Assembly: GCA_009881065.1 (NCBI GenBank)
Contig: WXFE01000080.1
Coordinates: forward strand, 1 to 49,938
Length of the DNA stretch: 49,938 bases
From: Bacteroidales bacterium
Lineage (GTDB): Bacteria; Bacteroidota; Bacteroidia; Bacteroidales; VadinHA17
Direction: 5' to 3'
Below the pieces are notes generated by a model that did not search any database, was not told where the DNA came from, and saw nothing but the letters and a program-made list of their open reading frames with translations. Every line of letters begins with the position of its first letter. Position 1 is the first letter of the stretch. Shown piece by piece: positions 43,301-49,938 of this stretch. Position numbers and translations under genes: made by a program.

Positions 43301-44086
43301 GACATCACCCCTGACAGGAAGGCAACCACAGGAGTCAGGGCTGCAATCATCCGGGAGAAAGGGGTGAACGGTGACCGCGAGATGGCTTATGCTCTCTGGC
43401 TGGCAGGATTTGATGTCAGGGACGTGCATATGACCGACCTCATCACAGGACGTGAGACACTGCACGATCTCAACATGATTGTCTTTGCCGGCGGCTTCTC
43501 AAACTCCGATGTTTTCGGTTCAGCCAAAGGGTGGGCCGGGGCGTTCAGGTACAACGAGAAAGCCCGGATAGCGCTTGAGAATTTCTACAGGAGAGAAGAT
43601 ACACTCTCACTGGGCGTCTGCAACGGATGCCAGTTGATGGCAGAACTCGGGCTGATTGTGCCGGAACACAAAGAGAAGCCGCAGCTGGAACGCAATGCTT
43701 CCCATAAATTCGAATCACACTTCCTGGGTGTGAAGATTACAGACGGCAAATCCGTTATGCTGGCCGGCCTCGAGGGAATGGAACTGGGGGTATGGGTGGC
43801 CAATGGTGAAGGCCGCTTTACCTTCCCGCTGCCTGAGGAGAATTATAACGTCGTGTTGAAATACAGCCGGAGCCACTATCCGGCAAATCCCAATGGGTCA
43901 ATGTACGATGTGGCAGGTATCTGCTCTGCTGACGGCAGGCACCTGGCAATGATGCCCCATCCCGAGAGGGCATTCATGCCATGGCAGTGTGCATATTACC
44001 CCGCTGACAGGCGCAATGATGACATGACGCCATGGATGAAGGCATTCGTCAATGCCCGCAAATGGGCCGAGGGAAAGAAAAAGTGA
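40385..44086 (+). CDS. purL: Phosphoribosylformylglycinamidine synthase (FGAM synthase), large single-chain form
   Basis: Purine biosynthesis enzyme converting FGAR, glutamine and ATP into FGAM in the cytoplasm. 1233 residues, the long single-chain type that combines PurS-like, PurL and PurQ parts. Visible elements are the N-terminal PurS-like region, the linker FSQVNSEHCRHKIFNG, the ATP-binding KAETHNFPTTVEPVNGASTG, two AIRS-like halves (HDHGAGGHLNCLSELVE and GHDISAGGMIVTLLEM) and the C-terminal glutamine amidotransferase. The last has nucleophile Cys in LGVCNGCQLMAELG (near residue 1079) and the HPERAF tail. It is a housekeeping gene flanking the salvage locus and not part of it. Confidence 0.97.
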   Translation: MNSGIVIFFRTSSGNIIAVRAEGELTRDDTAKLTWLFGNASRLEAETVSGTFIGPRREMITPWSTNAVEITQNMAVSGISRIEEYIPATDENPDHDPMLQRVYHGLDQDIFTLHHEPEPVREIDDIAAYNEQEGLALSAEEIEYLNNLSRNLGRKLTDSEVFGFSQVNSEHCRHKIFNGTFIIDGEERKSSLFDLIKRTTRENRNHVVSAYKDNCAFLDGPVIEQFAPATQDKPDYFRVKYIQSVLTIKAETHNFPTTVEPVNGASTGTGGEIRDRIAGGKGSLPIAGTAVYMTSYPRPDGPREWEKYCEPRKWLYQTPEEILIKASNGASDFGNKFGQPLICGSVLTFEHFTDMKRYGFDKVIMLAGGIGLGKKSDSTKDTPEKGDLIVLLGGDNYRIGMGGGAVSSVDTGAYDSAIELNAVQRANPEMQKRVYNTLRAMAESDHNPVISLHDHGAGGHLNCLSELVEASGGTIDISKLPVGDPTMSAREIIGNESQERMGLVIRSSDIDQLTSVARRERAPIYVIGEVTGDRQFTFLNPSGGNRPIDLQLSDFFGKPPRTVMNDTTLKSLQEDLTYEPSDPARYLDAVLQLEEVACKEWLTSKVDRSVTGLIAVQQCAGELQLPLNDLGAIALDYRGMNGMATSLGHAPAAGLISAAAGSVLSIAEALTNIVWAPMPDGLKSVSLSANWMWPCKNPGEDARLYEAVQAASDFAVALGINIPTGKDSLSMTQKYPDGPVYSPGTVIITAVAGVEDIKRIVGPVIKNDVTYSLFWIDMSGMRHEPGGSAFSQTIGSLGAMAPGVADAGYFAATFETLQMMIKDDRIIAGHDISAGGMIVTLLEMCFANREGGMALNLTGIGESDSVRLLYSQNPGVIIQVRDKGATEEFLSERGVRFASIGHPVRERKLSIVNGNNHFEFDIDHCRSLWFRSSYLLDRRQCKPSYARERFDNLGDNAIHYDLKNFKGNFRSLDITPDRKATTGVRAAIIREKGVNGDREMAYALWLAGFDVRDVHMTDLITGRETLHDLNMIVFAGGFSNSDVFGSAKGWAGAFRYNEKARIALENFYRREDTLSLGVCNGCQLMAELGLIVPEHKEKPQLERNASHKFESHFLGVKITDGKSVMLAGLEGMELGVWVANGEGRFTFPLPEENYNVVLKYSRSHYPANPNGSMYDVAGICSADGRHLAMMPHPERAFMPWQCAYYPADRRNDDMTPWMKAFVNARKWAEGKKK

Positions 44087-44087
44087 A

Positions 44088-44102
44088 GGTGGCAGCGCCA
44101 CC
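44088..44102 (-). terminator. Weak hairpin between convergent purL and lipoprotein genes
   Basis: Perfect 6-bp GC-rich stem (ggtggc/gccacc) with a 3-nt loop. No true T run follows in either direction; the minus side is only pyrimidine-rich. It may contribute to termination of the convergent transcripts. Confidence 0.3.
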
Positions 44103-44118
44103 GGCGCCGGAACAACGG

Positions 44119-44670
44119 TCAGTTGACCTTGGGCTTCAGTATCACTGAATTGATAAGGGTATGCTTGTCGATACTGACCTGTGAAAGATCAGTAGAATGA
44201 GCCTCTACCTTGTCACTGATAACCTGAACATGGTATTCACCGGGTTTTGAAAAAAACACAGACCCCATATGTGAGTCAGCCCTGTACCAGGGTTCGGTAA
44301 CACTCTTGTCTTCATGAACTATCCGGTCACTGAGCGGCCTTTTTTCAAGCTTGGTCTCACCGGCTGTAATAATTACATTTTCTGAGAAATGAAGTTTGGT
44401 GGTGTCAACTGTCAGGCTTGAAAGCCAGACATCCCAGCGGCCGGGTTTCTCAACCTCTAAAAGCCACTCGGCAGTATTGTACTGCGGATTGTTATCAACC
44501 TCTATGAGTTCTGCCTCACCTATACTCAGAACAACAGCCTCCCCTTCCACGCCGGTTCCTTTTCTGTTCTTTCCTTCCTTGCTATTGAGGCTGGTGTCAT
44601 TCCCGCATGAGGTAAGACCGGCAAATACCACGACAACCAACACGACTGCAATAAAAAAAATTCTCTTCAT
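44119..44670 (-). CDS. Small lipoprotein, function unknown
   Basis: 183-residue protein with a lipoprotein signal (VVVVFAGLTSC, Cys about residue 22), then a charged linker and one compact beta-rich domain. The stretch WLLEVEKPGRWDVWLSSLT, followed by a final beta-strand region (ISDKVEAHSTDLSQVSIDKH), resembles the galactose-binding-like modules found in some glycosidase C-termini, but I cannot assign a family. It stands alone between convergent purL and the Hdr-like operon; the 139-bp upstream gap is AT-rich with no clear promoter. It is probably an outer-membrane or periplasmic lipoprotein. Confidence 0.75.
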   Translation of the reverse strand: MKRIFFIAVVLVVVVFAGLTSCGNDTSLNSKEGKNRKGTGVEGEAVVLSIGEAELIEVDNNPQYNTAEWLLEVEKPGRWDVWLSSLTVDTTKLHFSENVIITAGETKLEKRPLSDRIVHEDKSVTEPWYRADSHMGSVFFSKPGEYHVQVISDKVEAHSTDLSQVSIDKHTLINSVILKPKVN

Positions 44671-44809
44671 TCTACTATTAAAAAATTGTCAATTAGTAAC
44701 CAGCAAAAACTATTCCAGAGTTATCCGGAAAAATTATCGTGCAAAGTAAATTGAAATAACCGAAATACGAAGCATCAATAATTCAATTATTTGCAAATTC
44801 CTGTTTTTT

Positions 44810-46708
44810 TCAACTATTGCTGATTGCCCCGGAGTATCTTTTTGCAGTTCTCCTTTTTGCGATCTCCCTTTTTGGTGCCGGGATGGCAGCCGCCACCAGC
44901 TCGGCAATATCGCTTATTTTAGTTTTAGTGACCTGAACGAAGGTTTTCTTGCACAGCGGACAGGCAGTAATCAGTTCATCAGGTGAACAGAGGGTTAGCG
45001 TGCGGACAGCATCGGCTGCTATCATAGCCCTCTTCCCTGATGACAGGGTGAGATTGCCCAGGCTGCCGCCACAACAGAGCGACATGTTCGCCTCCTGCGC
45101 TGATGACTGCAGCTCTGCCACATAACTGATAACCGCCCTGGGCTCTTCGTAAATGCCTGATCCGCGTCCCAGCTCGCACGGGTCATGGTATGCCACCTTC
45201 TTGTGAAGGTAACCGAGACGGAGTGAGCCCTCTTCTATGAGCAGGTTGATAAACTCCGAATGATGCATCACCCGGGCTTCAAGATAGTAACTCTCCCTGA
45301 AAACCTTGTAGCAGATGGGGCATGACGTAACCAGTATCTGCGCTCCGGACTTCCAGATAATGTCTGAGTTATGGTTTATCAGCTCCCGTGCTTCCCTGTC
45401 CCTTCCGGCAAGCATCAGCGGCCTTCCGCAGCAGACCCCTCCGTTTTCATCCATGAACCGGTATATGACCCCGGCACTATCCATGATCTTCTTCATGGCA
45501 GCAATCACTGCGGGGGTCAGGTGGGTCATACATCCGGCAAAAAAGAGTACGTCAGCCTTCTCAGGCTCCTCCCTGACAAGATATGAGTATGATTGTGTCG
45601 GTCTCTTCTCAATGGTGCTTCTCCTGCGCATCAGCGAATATTTCTCCTTCAGCTTCAGAGTCCTGTCACTCCTCTCTCCCTGCCTCCGCTCAATGAGCCT
45701 CATGGGACCAAGTTCGATGCCCACAGGGCATACCTCCTCACACCTTCCGCACATAAGGCAGTTGGCTGTGATGGCCGCGATGTCACGGTCATTCCTCAGA
45801 CCCTTGATAAAGTAAGCCGACTGTATATCATGTATCCCGGCAGCATAGCTCATCTGGCATGTGCTGATGCATATACCGCATGATGAGCAGGCGTGTGTCT
45901 GCACCTCGGTGTACGATGAATGCCTGTCACCTGTGGTGATACCGGAGTTTCGCATGAAGATCAGGAAAAGCTCCACCGGTATGTGAAAATACCTGGAAAT
46001 TGGCAGCAGGAAGAAGAATACTCCGAGAGAGAGGGAATAGAGCCACCAGAACCAGGGCGCAATATCTGCCACAGGAAGGAATGATGCAAGGGCATTGCCC
46101 AGGTTTCCGGTAAGGAAGCTGCCGCTGCCGTGCGCCCCGCAGGTGAAACTCTCTGCCAGCAGCCTCGAGGGGAAAATCAGCCAGAGACTAATGAGAGCTA
46201 TACGATCAGTCCAGGTATGCTTCGTTGTCTTCTTCATCCCCATCAGGCGGGGAGTGAACCTCTTGATAATAGCCAGCAGCAGTCCTGAAAGAATGAATGC
46301 CAGCAGCAAATCCATCCAGATACTATATATTCTTGCGAATCCCTCAGCCCCGTGTTCAGGGTTAAACCAGCGAAAGAAAATGGCGTGCGAGGGCGGGTTG
46401 AGATGCTTCTCCCCGAAGAAGTCAGCCTCGAAGGTGCCAAAGACTATCAGGAGGAACCAGCCGAAGGCAAGGCTCATATGCATATACCCCAGCACCGGAT
46501 TTTTTCTGAAGATCTTGCGGTGCAAAAGACTCTCCATGAATATCTCCCTCAGGCTGTCCATGAACGGCCTCCCGAAGAAACCCCGCTGCAGACGCAGTTT
46601 GTCTGAACGGGAGAGGTCACGGAACCATATGGTAATCCGCACTACACTGTAAATCAATATGAAATACAGTCCCAGATTGAACGGTAATGTAAACAACTCA
46701 AAGTTCAT
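44810..46708 (-). CDS. Membrane-bound Fe-S heterodisulfide-reductase-like protein (HdrE-HdrC-HdrB type fusion)
   Basis: 632-residue fusion. The first roughly 250 residues contain several hydrophobic helices with His residues (GYMHMSLAFGWFLLIVFGTF, IYSIWMDLLLAFILSGLLLA) suited to a haem b or quinone-reactive membrane part. Then come two 4Fe-4S motifs, CSSCGICISTCQ and CLMCGRCEEVCPVG. The C-terminal half carries two CCG-type cysteine repeats (FFAGCMTH, NGGVCCGRPL and DPCELGRGSG, MSLCCGGSLGNL). This resembles HmeD/DsrK or QmoC-like proteins. It likely passes electrons between the quinone pool and the soluble Hdr-like subunits. It is the last gene of the five-gene cluster, and its start overlaps the previous stop by 11 bp. 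Confidence 0.85.
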   Translation of the reverse strand: MNFELFTLPFNLGLYFILIYSVVRITIWFRDLSRSDKLRLQRGFFGRPFMDSLREIFMESLLHRKIFRKNPVLGYMHMSLAFGWFLLIVFGTFEADFFGEKHLNPPSHAIFFRWFNPEHGAEGFARIYSIWMDLLLAFILSGLLLAIIKRFTPRLMGMKKTTKHTWTDRIALISLWLIFPSRLLAESFTCGAHGSGSFLTGNLGNALASFLPVADIAPWFWWLYSLSLGVFFFLLPISRYFHIPVELFLIFMRNSGITTGDRHSSYTEVQTHACSSCGICISTCQMSYAAGIHDIQSAYFIKGLRNDRDIAAITANCLMCGRCEEVCPVGIELGPMRLIERRQGERSDRTLKLKEKYSLMRRRSTIEKRPTQSYSYLVREEPEKADVLFFAGCMTHLTPAVIAAMKKIMDSAGVIYRFMDENGGVCCGRPLMLAGRDREARELINHNSDIIWKSGAQILVTSCPICYKVFRESYYLEARVMHHSEFINLLIEEGSLRLGYLHKKVAYHDPCELGRGSGIYEEPRAVISYVAELQSSAQEANMSLCCGGSLGNLTLSSGKRAMIAADAVRTLTLCSPDELITACPLCKKTFVQVTKTKISDIAELVAAAIPAPKREIAKRRTAKRYSGAISNS

Positions 46709-47057
46709 TCCGTTCCAGTTTTACTATTGCTTCGGCAGCCGCTGCCACCACATTGCGTGTATTTACCCCCCGGGGACAGACAAGAAGGCATTTACCACAG
46801 AGCATGCAGCGCTTCACCTCTTCACGGAGAGGTTCAATCTCTCCCCTCCTGATAAAGGTATTCATCCGTCTCAGGTTAAATGAGGTATGCTGGCCCGCTG
46901 TGCATGTTGCAGTACACCCGCCGCAGGCAAAGCAGAGCCTGAAACTTGGCTCCCTCAGTGTAACATATTCTCTTACTTTCCTGTCAGAGGAGTCATAGTC
47001 AATCAGCCGGCTCCGGTTGATGGTAAATCCGAACTTATTTGACTGAGTGACCCTCAT
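46698..47057 (-). CDS. Small 4Fe-4S dicluster protein (HdrC-like)
   Basis: 119-residue soluble electron carrier subunit with two complete cluster motifs, CFACGGCTATC and CMLCGKCLLVCPRG, the C-x2-C-x2-C-x3-C pattern of HdrC. It begins in a 4-bp overlap with the HdrA-like stop and overlaps the start of the membrane fusion protein, which indicates translational coupling and a shared complex. It would carry electrons between the FAD subunit and the membrane subunit. It is the second HdrC-type protein of the cluster; the other is at the window edge. Confidence 0.87.
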   Translation of the reverse strand: MRVTQSNKFGFTINRSRLIDYDSSDRKVREYVTLREPSFRLCFACGGCTATCTAGQHTSFNLRRMNTFIRRGEIEPLREEVKRCMLCGKCLLVCPRGVNTRNVVAAAAEAIVKLERNEL

Positions 47058-48085
47058 CTGCTGTTAAGATATTTTACTGTTTCCGTCACTGCCGCCCTCG
47101 CGTGCGAAATGGTATCGGTAATATTCATCGGAGCCGTGCAGGTGCCTGCGTAAAAGACCCCCCTTAGCCCGCTGAGATTGTTTCCATAGTGGTGATCAGT
47201 GCTTTCGAGGAACCGGTTGATCCCTCTCTTCATCCCGGAGGCTTCTGCCAGCCTCATCCCGGCTCCGGCCATCTCCATTCCAACCATCAGTACAATGATG
47301 TCAAGCTCCATCTTCAGCGGCCTGCCTGCAAGGGTATCCTCCACCTTGATCACCAGCCTGTTGTTTATATTTACGGATGCCTCTGACACCTTGCCCCTGA
47401 TGAAATTGACGTTGTGATACTCCTGTGACTCACGGTAAAGCTCCTCATAATAGGGACCGTACATGCGCATATCCATGTAGAAGCAGAAGACCTCGCACGA
47501 GGGAAGCATCTTCCGGATTTCTATAGCCTGTTTGACGGCGGTCACGCAGCATACCTTGGAGCAGTGGTTATTGTTCACCTTTTCGTCACGTGATCCCACG
47601 CAGTGAACAAGCCCGATACGCGAAGGTACACTGCCGTCTGCCTTTGCCACGAGGCCCCTGTTGAACATAGCCTCCAGATCTGCCGAAGTAATGACATTGT
47701 CATAGATCCCGTATCCGTACTCCTCTTTCCTGTGGGCATCGAAGAGTTCAAACCCGGTGGCCACGATCACCGCGTCAGCCTGCTCTTCGGCCCCTCCGGA
47801 GAGGCTGACAAGCACACCGCTGCCATGATTCCTGACCTTTTCTACCGTTGTTCCGGTGATGATCCGCAGGTTGGGGTGCTCAGTATGTTTTCTGAAATGG
47901 CTTATCACCTCATCCGCCGGACGGCGATCAGGAAAGAGGGCATGCCACTGCAGCAGATGCCCCCCGGGTGCGTCATCCTTTTCGATCATGGTGACACGAT
48001 AGCCCATTCCTGCAAGGGTGCCTGCTGCTTCCATGCCGGCAACACCGCCGCCGGCTACAACTATGTGTGCTGACATGGTCTTCAT
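47054..48085 (-). CDS. FAD-containing HdrA/QmoA-like subunit, short form
   Basis: 343-residue flavoprotein with an N-terminal dinucleotide-binding fold (VVAGGGVAGMEAAGTLAGMG). The HdrA/QmoA signature region VHCVGSRDEK / HCSKVCCVTAVKQAIEI is present, and the FAD C-terminal motif is GVFYAGTCTAPMNITDTI. Full HdrA proteins carry extra ferredoxin domains and reach about 650 residues; this one lacks them and is closer to QmoA-type minimal HdrA. Its ATG overlaps the HdrB-like stop by 4 bp (ATGA). It is probably the flavin centre of a quinone-linked or confurcating electron transfer complex. The electron donor is unknown. Confidence 0.87.
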   Translation of the reverse strand: MKTMSAHIVVAGGGVAGMEAAGTLAGMGYRVTMIEKDDAPGGHLLQWHALFPDRRPADEVISHFRKHTEHPNLRIITGTTVEKVRNHGSGVLVSLSGGAEEQADAVIVATGFELFDAHRKEEYGYGIYDNVITSADLEAMFNRGLVAKADGSVPSRIGLVHCVGSRDEKVNNNHCSKVCCVTAVKQAIEIRKMLPSCEVFCFYMDMRMYGPYYEELYRESQEYHNVNFIRGKVSEASVNINNRLVIKVEDTLAGRPLKMELDIIVLMVGMEMAGAGMRLAEASGMKRGINRFLESTDHHYGNNLSGLRGVFYAGTCTAPMNITDTISHARAAVTETVKYLNSR

Positions 48086-49149
48086 CCGTTTATAAGATTT
48101 TCAGGCTCAGGCAGCCTGGAGCCATCCTTCGCAAGGAAGCGCTCCGACGGATCTGCTTTGATGCCCATCTTGCGGAGCAGGGGAAGCGACTGCACATTAT
48201 GATACTGAAGCCCGAGCTCCCATGGATTGTATCCCAGTACCAGACCGGCAACCTCCTCGTAGGTCAGAACAGGAATCCCCTGGCCATCAGCACCGTAGGT
48301 AATACCGTCAATCTCCCTGATGGTGTATTGCCAGCGGTCCATGAACATGGTACAGCCAGGGCAGTTGGCAATTATCATATCGGGCCTGTAAGGTTGCATT
48401 GACTCAAACTTCTTACGGGTTGCAAAGAGCGAGTATCCTCTGTTGGCCTGCACCAGGTACTGTCTGAATCCGAATCCGCAACAGTGACGCCTTTCCGGGT
48501 AATCAATGATATCACCACCCCATGCTTCAACCATTCCAACCAGCACATGCGGAAATTCAGCCCCGCCCACCCCGTACTTCGGGAACATCTTCGAGTAATG
48601 GCATCCTATGTGTTCAACCACCTTCAAAGGCTCACCGGTGCTTATGTCAATAAGATGGTACTTTGCCTTGCGGGCTATCTGATCCCTGAACTTATAGATG
48701 ATGTCACTGGTGTGCGAAATGGTTTCAGGAACATCAAACGTGCGCCCTGTGGCCTTGTACAGATTTTCACGCGTACGTTCGAGCGTTTCCGGGAAGTGTT
48801 TCCAGGTCTCGAGTATCTCTGAGTAGATACCGAAAGAGGTGACGCATGAGATTGCTATATGCTTGTACCCGGCTTCGGTTGCAAGCGCAAAATGGCGTGC
48901 CACCACTGCCTGTATCGTTTCAAACGGCACAACGTCACCGTGATAACCAATGCCTGTGCATGTGGTGTGTCGCGGATCCTCATAGACATCCTTGCCCAGG
49001 TCATCACGGAGGATCTTCAGGAAGTACTGTTCAGAGCCGGCAAAAAATGTCTGCCTGATGCATGACCTGACATAAAAGAAATGATCGTCAGGTATCTCTT
49101 TCTGGTATTCAGCCCAGATCCTCTTCTTACCTTCCGGTTTCATATACAT
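48082..49149 (-). CDS. HdrB-like subunit with CCG cysteine motifs
   Basis: 355-residue protein with two CCG-domain cysteine sets of the heterodisulfide reductase B type: an early group around VRSCIRQ, HTTCTGIGYHG and AISCVTSFG, and a later group with GCHYSKMF, RRHCCGFGFRQYL and ANCPGCTMFMDRW. In methanogen HdrB such motifs hold non-cubane 4Fe-4S clusters that reduce disulfides. Here the substrate is unknown, because Bacteroidetes lack CoM/CoB. It overlaps the upstream HdrC-like gene by 23 bp and the downstream HdrA-like gene by 4 bp. ATG 49149 is used; a second Met lies two codons later. Confidence 0.86.
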   Translation of the reverse strand: MYMKPEGKKRIWAEYQKEIPDDHFFYVRSCIRQTFFAGSEQYFLKILRDDLGKDVYEDPRHTTCTGIGYHGDVVPFETIQAVVARHFALATEAGYKHIAISCVTSFGIYSEILETWKHFPETLERTRENLYKATGRTFDVPETISHTSDIIYKFRDQIARKAKYHLIDISTGEPLKVVEHIGCHYSKMFPKYGVGGAEFPHVLVGMVEAWGGDIIDYPERRHCCGFGFRQYLVQANRGYSLFATRKKFESMQPYRPDMIIANCPGCTMFMDRWQYTIREIDGITYGADGQGIPVLTYEEVAGLVLGYNPWELGLQYHNVQSLPLLRKMGIKADPSERFLAKDGSRLPEPENLING

Positions 49150-49918
49150 CCTTTCTTACGTCTTCCGGTTCATTTTGGTGGCAACTGTTGTCGGCAGAGA
49201 CCACATGCCTGTAATATTCAAAATCACGCCCTTCCTTTTTGAACTCCATTCCCATCTCTTCAGCCTTTTTCTCAGAGGCCTCCTCTATGGCATCAAAGAG
49301 AGCCTGTCCGCCGGTAACCTTGAAAATGTTCTTCAGCTCATCCAGCACATCATCAGGAATAAGCCTTGTGGGACCCTCCCTGCCGTTGAGCTCGCCACCG
49401 AGGCGTGCAAGAGAGTCATCCATGTGATTGTAGTAGTGTTCCCATACCGGGCCTTGTTCCGGATGGACCTTAGGGTCAACATCGTATGAGACAATGCAGT
49501 AGCCATATTTGAGGACATTATCGCCCACGGTCCGTTTCAGGGCGAACTGCTGTCGCCCCTTCTCGGAAGCTGTAAAATATCCCAGCTCCTGTGACAGCTT
49601 GCGGAGGGCCATGATGACCATGCCAGGTGTGTTTCCCCTCGGGCACCGTGTCTTGCAGCTCATGCACTGCCCGCAGTACCATATTGTCTCGCTCTTCAGC
49701 AACTCTCTGATAATGTCGTTATTGCGGGTCTGAACGAGGTCGACAATCCTGCGCGGATCATAGTTGTAATATTCGGCTGCCGGACATATGCCTGTGCATA
49801 TACCGCAGTTCATGCAGGCCTTCAGTCCCTCTTCAAAACGTACATCCTGCAACAGCCTTGAATAGAGATCTTCCATAAGTTCGGGCATTACCGTTTTAGG
49901 GAACCTCAAAATTAGCAA
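49127..49918 (-). CDS. HdrC-like 4Fe-4S dicluster protein, start unresolved at window edge
   Basis: Soluble iron-sulfur subunit with two cluster motifs, CMNCGICTGICPA and CGQCMSCKTRCPRG, then a helical C-terminal part (about residues 100-263) longer than in classical HdrC. The frame remains open from the TTG at 49918 to the end of the window, so the true start could be upstream of 49938. Alternatively it starts at the ATG codons at 49888 (MPELMEDLYSRLL) or 49876. It is the first visible gene of the Hdr-like operon and overlaps the HdrB-like start by 23 bp. Confidence 0.82.
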   Translation of the reverse strand: MLILRFPKTVMPELMEDLYSRLLQDVRFEEGLKACMNCGICTGICPAAEYYNYDPRRIVDLVQTRNNDIIRELLKSETIWYCGQCMSCKTRCPRGNTPGMVIMALRKLSQELGYFTASEKGRQQFALKRTVGDNVLKYGYCIVSYDVDPKVHPEQGPVWEHYYNHMDDSLARLGGELNGREGPTRLIPDDVLDELKNIFKVTGGQALFDAIEEASEKKAEEMGMEFKKEGRDFEYYRHVVSADNSCHQNEPEDVRKDVYETGR

Positions 49919-49938
49919 TGACTTATGATACCGGGAAC

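Overview
The window looks like a chromosomal stretch of an anaerobic Bacteroidota, most likely Bacteroidales. The signs are two SusC/SusD outer-membrane uptake pairs, many lipoproteins with a Cys lipobox, a GH18 protein with a type IX secretion C-terminal sorting domain, near absence of Shine-Dalgarno sequences, and promoter candidates of the Bacteroidetes TAnnTTTG type. Base composition is close to 50% GC. I see no tRNA, rRNA, CRISPR array, phage or insertion sequence.

Layout. (1) 3-1916 (+): 5'-truncated M3 zinc metallopeptidase. (2) 2002-7860 (-): lipoprotein, SusD-like and SusC-like genes (pair 1), closed by a hairpin terminator at 1923-1950. (3) 7938-8105 (-): a 55-codon, internally deleted relic of the dipeptide epimerase gene found intact at 13748-14893. 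(4) 8377-16132 (-): NlpC/P60 endopeptidase, dipeptide epimerase, SusC-like and SusD-like genes (pair 2), ended by a perfect 15-bp hairpin at 8302-8337. (5) 16335-17591 (+): NamZ-type exo-muramidase (DUF1343/GH171). (6) 17792-34288 (-): a compact eight-gene operon with gaps of at most about 18 bp or small overlaps. In transcription order it encodes an N-acetylmuramoyl-L-alanine amidase, a double GT2-like glycosyltransferase, a DUF4922 HIT/GalT-like protein, a SpoIID-like protein, a GH9-polysaccharide deacetylase fusion, an AmpG-like permease, an FAD/Fe-S D-lactate dehydrogenase-like protein and a NagB/PIG-L fusion. (7) 34491-40267 (+), divergent: MurK-like sugar kinase, MurQ etherase, GntR/FCD regulator, GH18, serine hydrolase, DUF4126 membrane protein. 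(8) 40385-44086 (+): purL. (9) 44119-44670 (-): small lipoprotein. (10) 44810-49918 (-): five overlapping heterodisulfide-reductase-like (Hdr/Qmo-like) genes.

Regions 4-7 read as one peptidoglycan-utilisation system. Amidase, NlpC/P60, NamZ, GH18, serine hydrolase and GH9-deacetylase would break wall fragments outside the cell or in the periplasm. SusCD pairs would move products across the outer membrane and AmpG across the inner membrane. MurK phosphorylates amino sugars, and MurQ splits MurNAc-6-P into GlcNAc-6-P and D-lactate. The FAD/Fe-S enzyme would oxidise the lactate, and the NagB/PIG-L protein would handle the amino sugar phosphate. A GntR regulator lies inside the locus, and a short TGT-CAT-ACA palindrome occurs in both divergent promoter regions. 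The least understood part is the signal-peptide-less SpoIID / DUF4922 / double-GT2 module inside the catabolic operon. All functions are inferred from sequence motifs and context.
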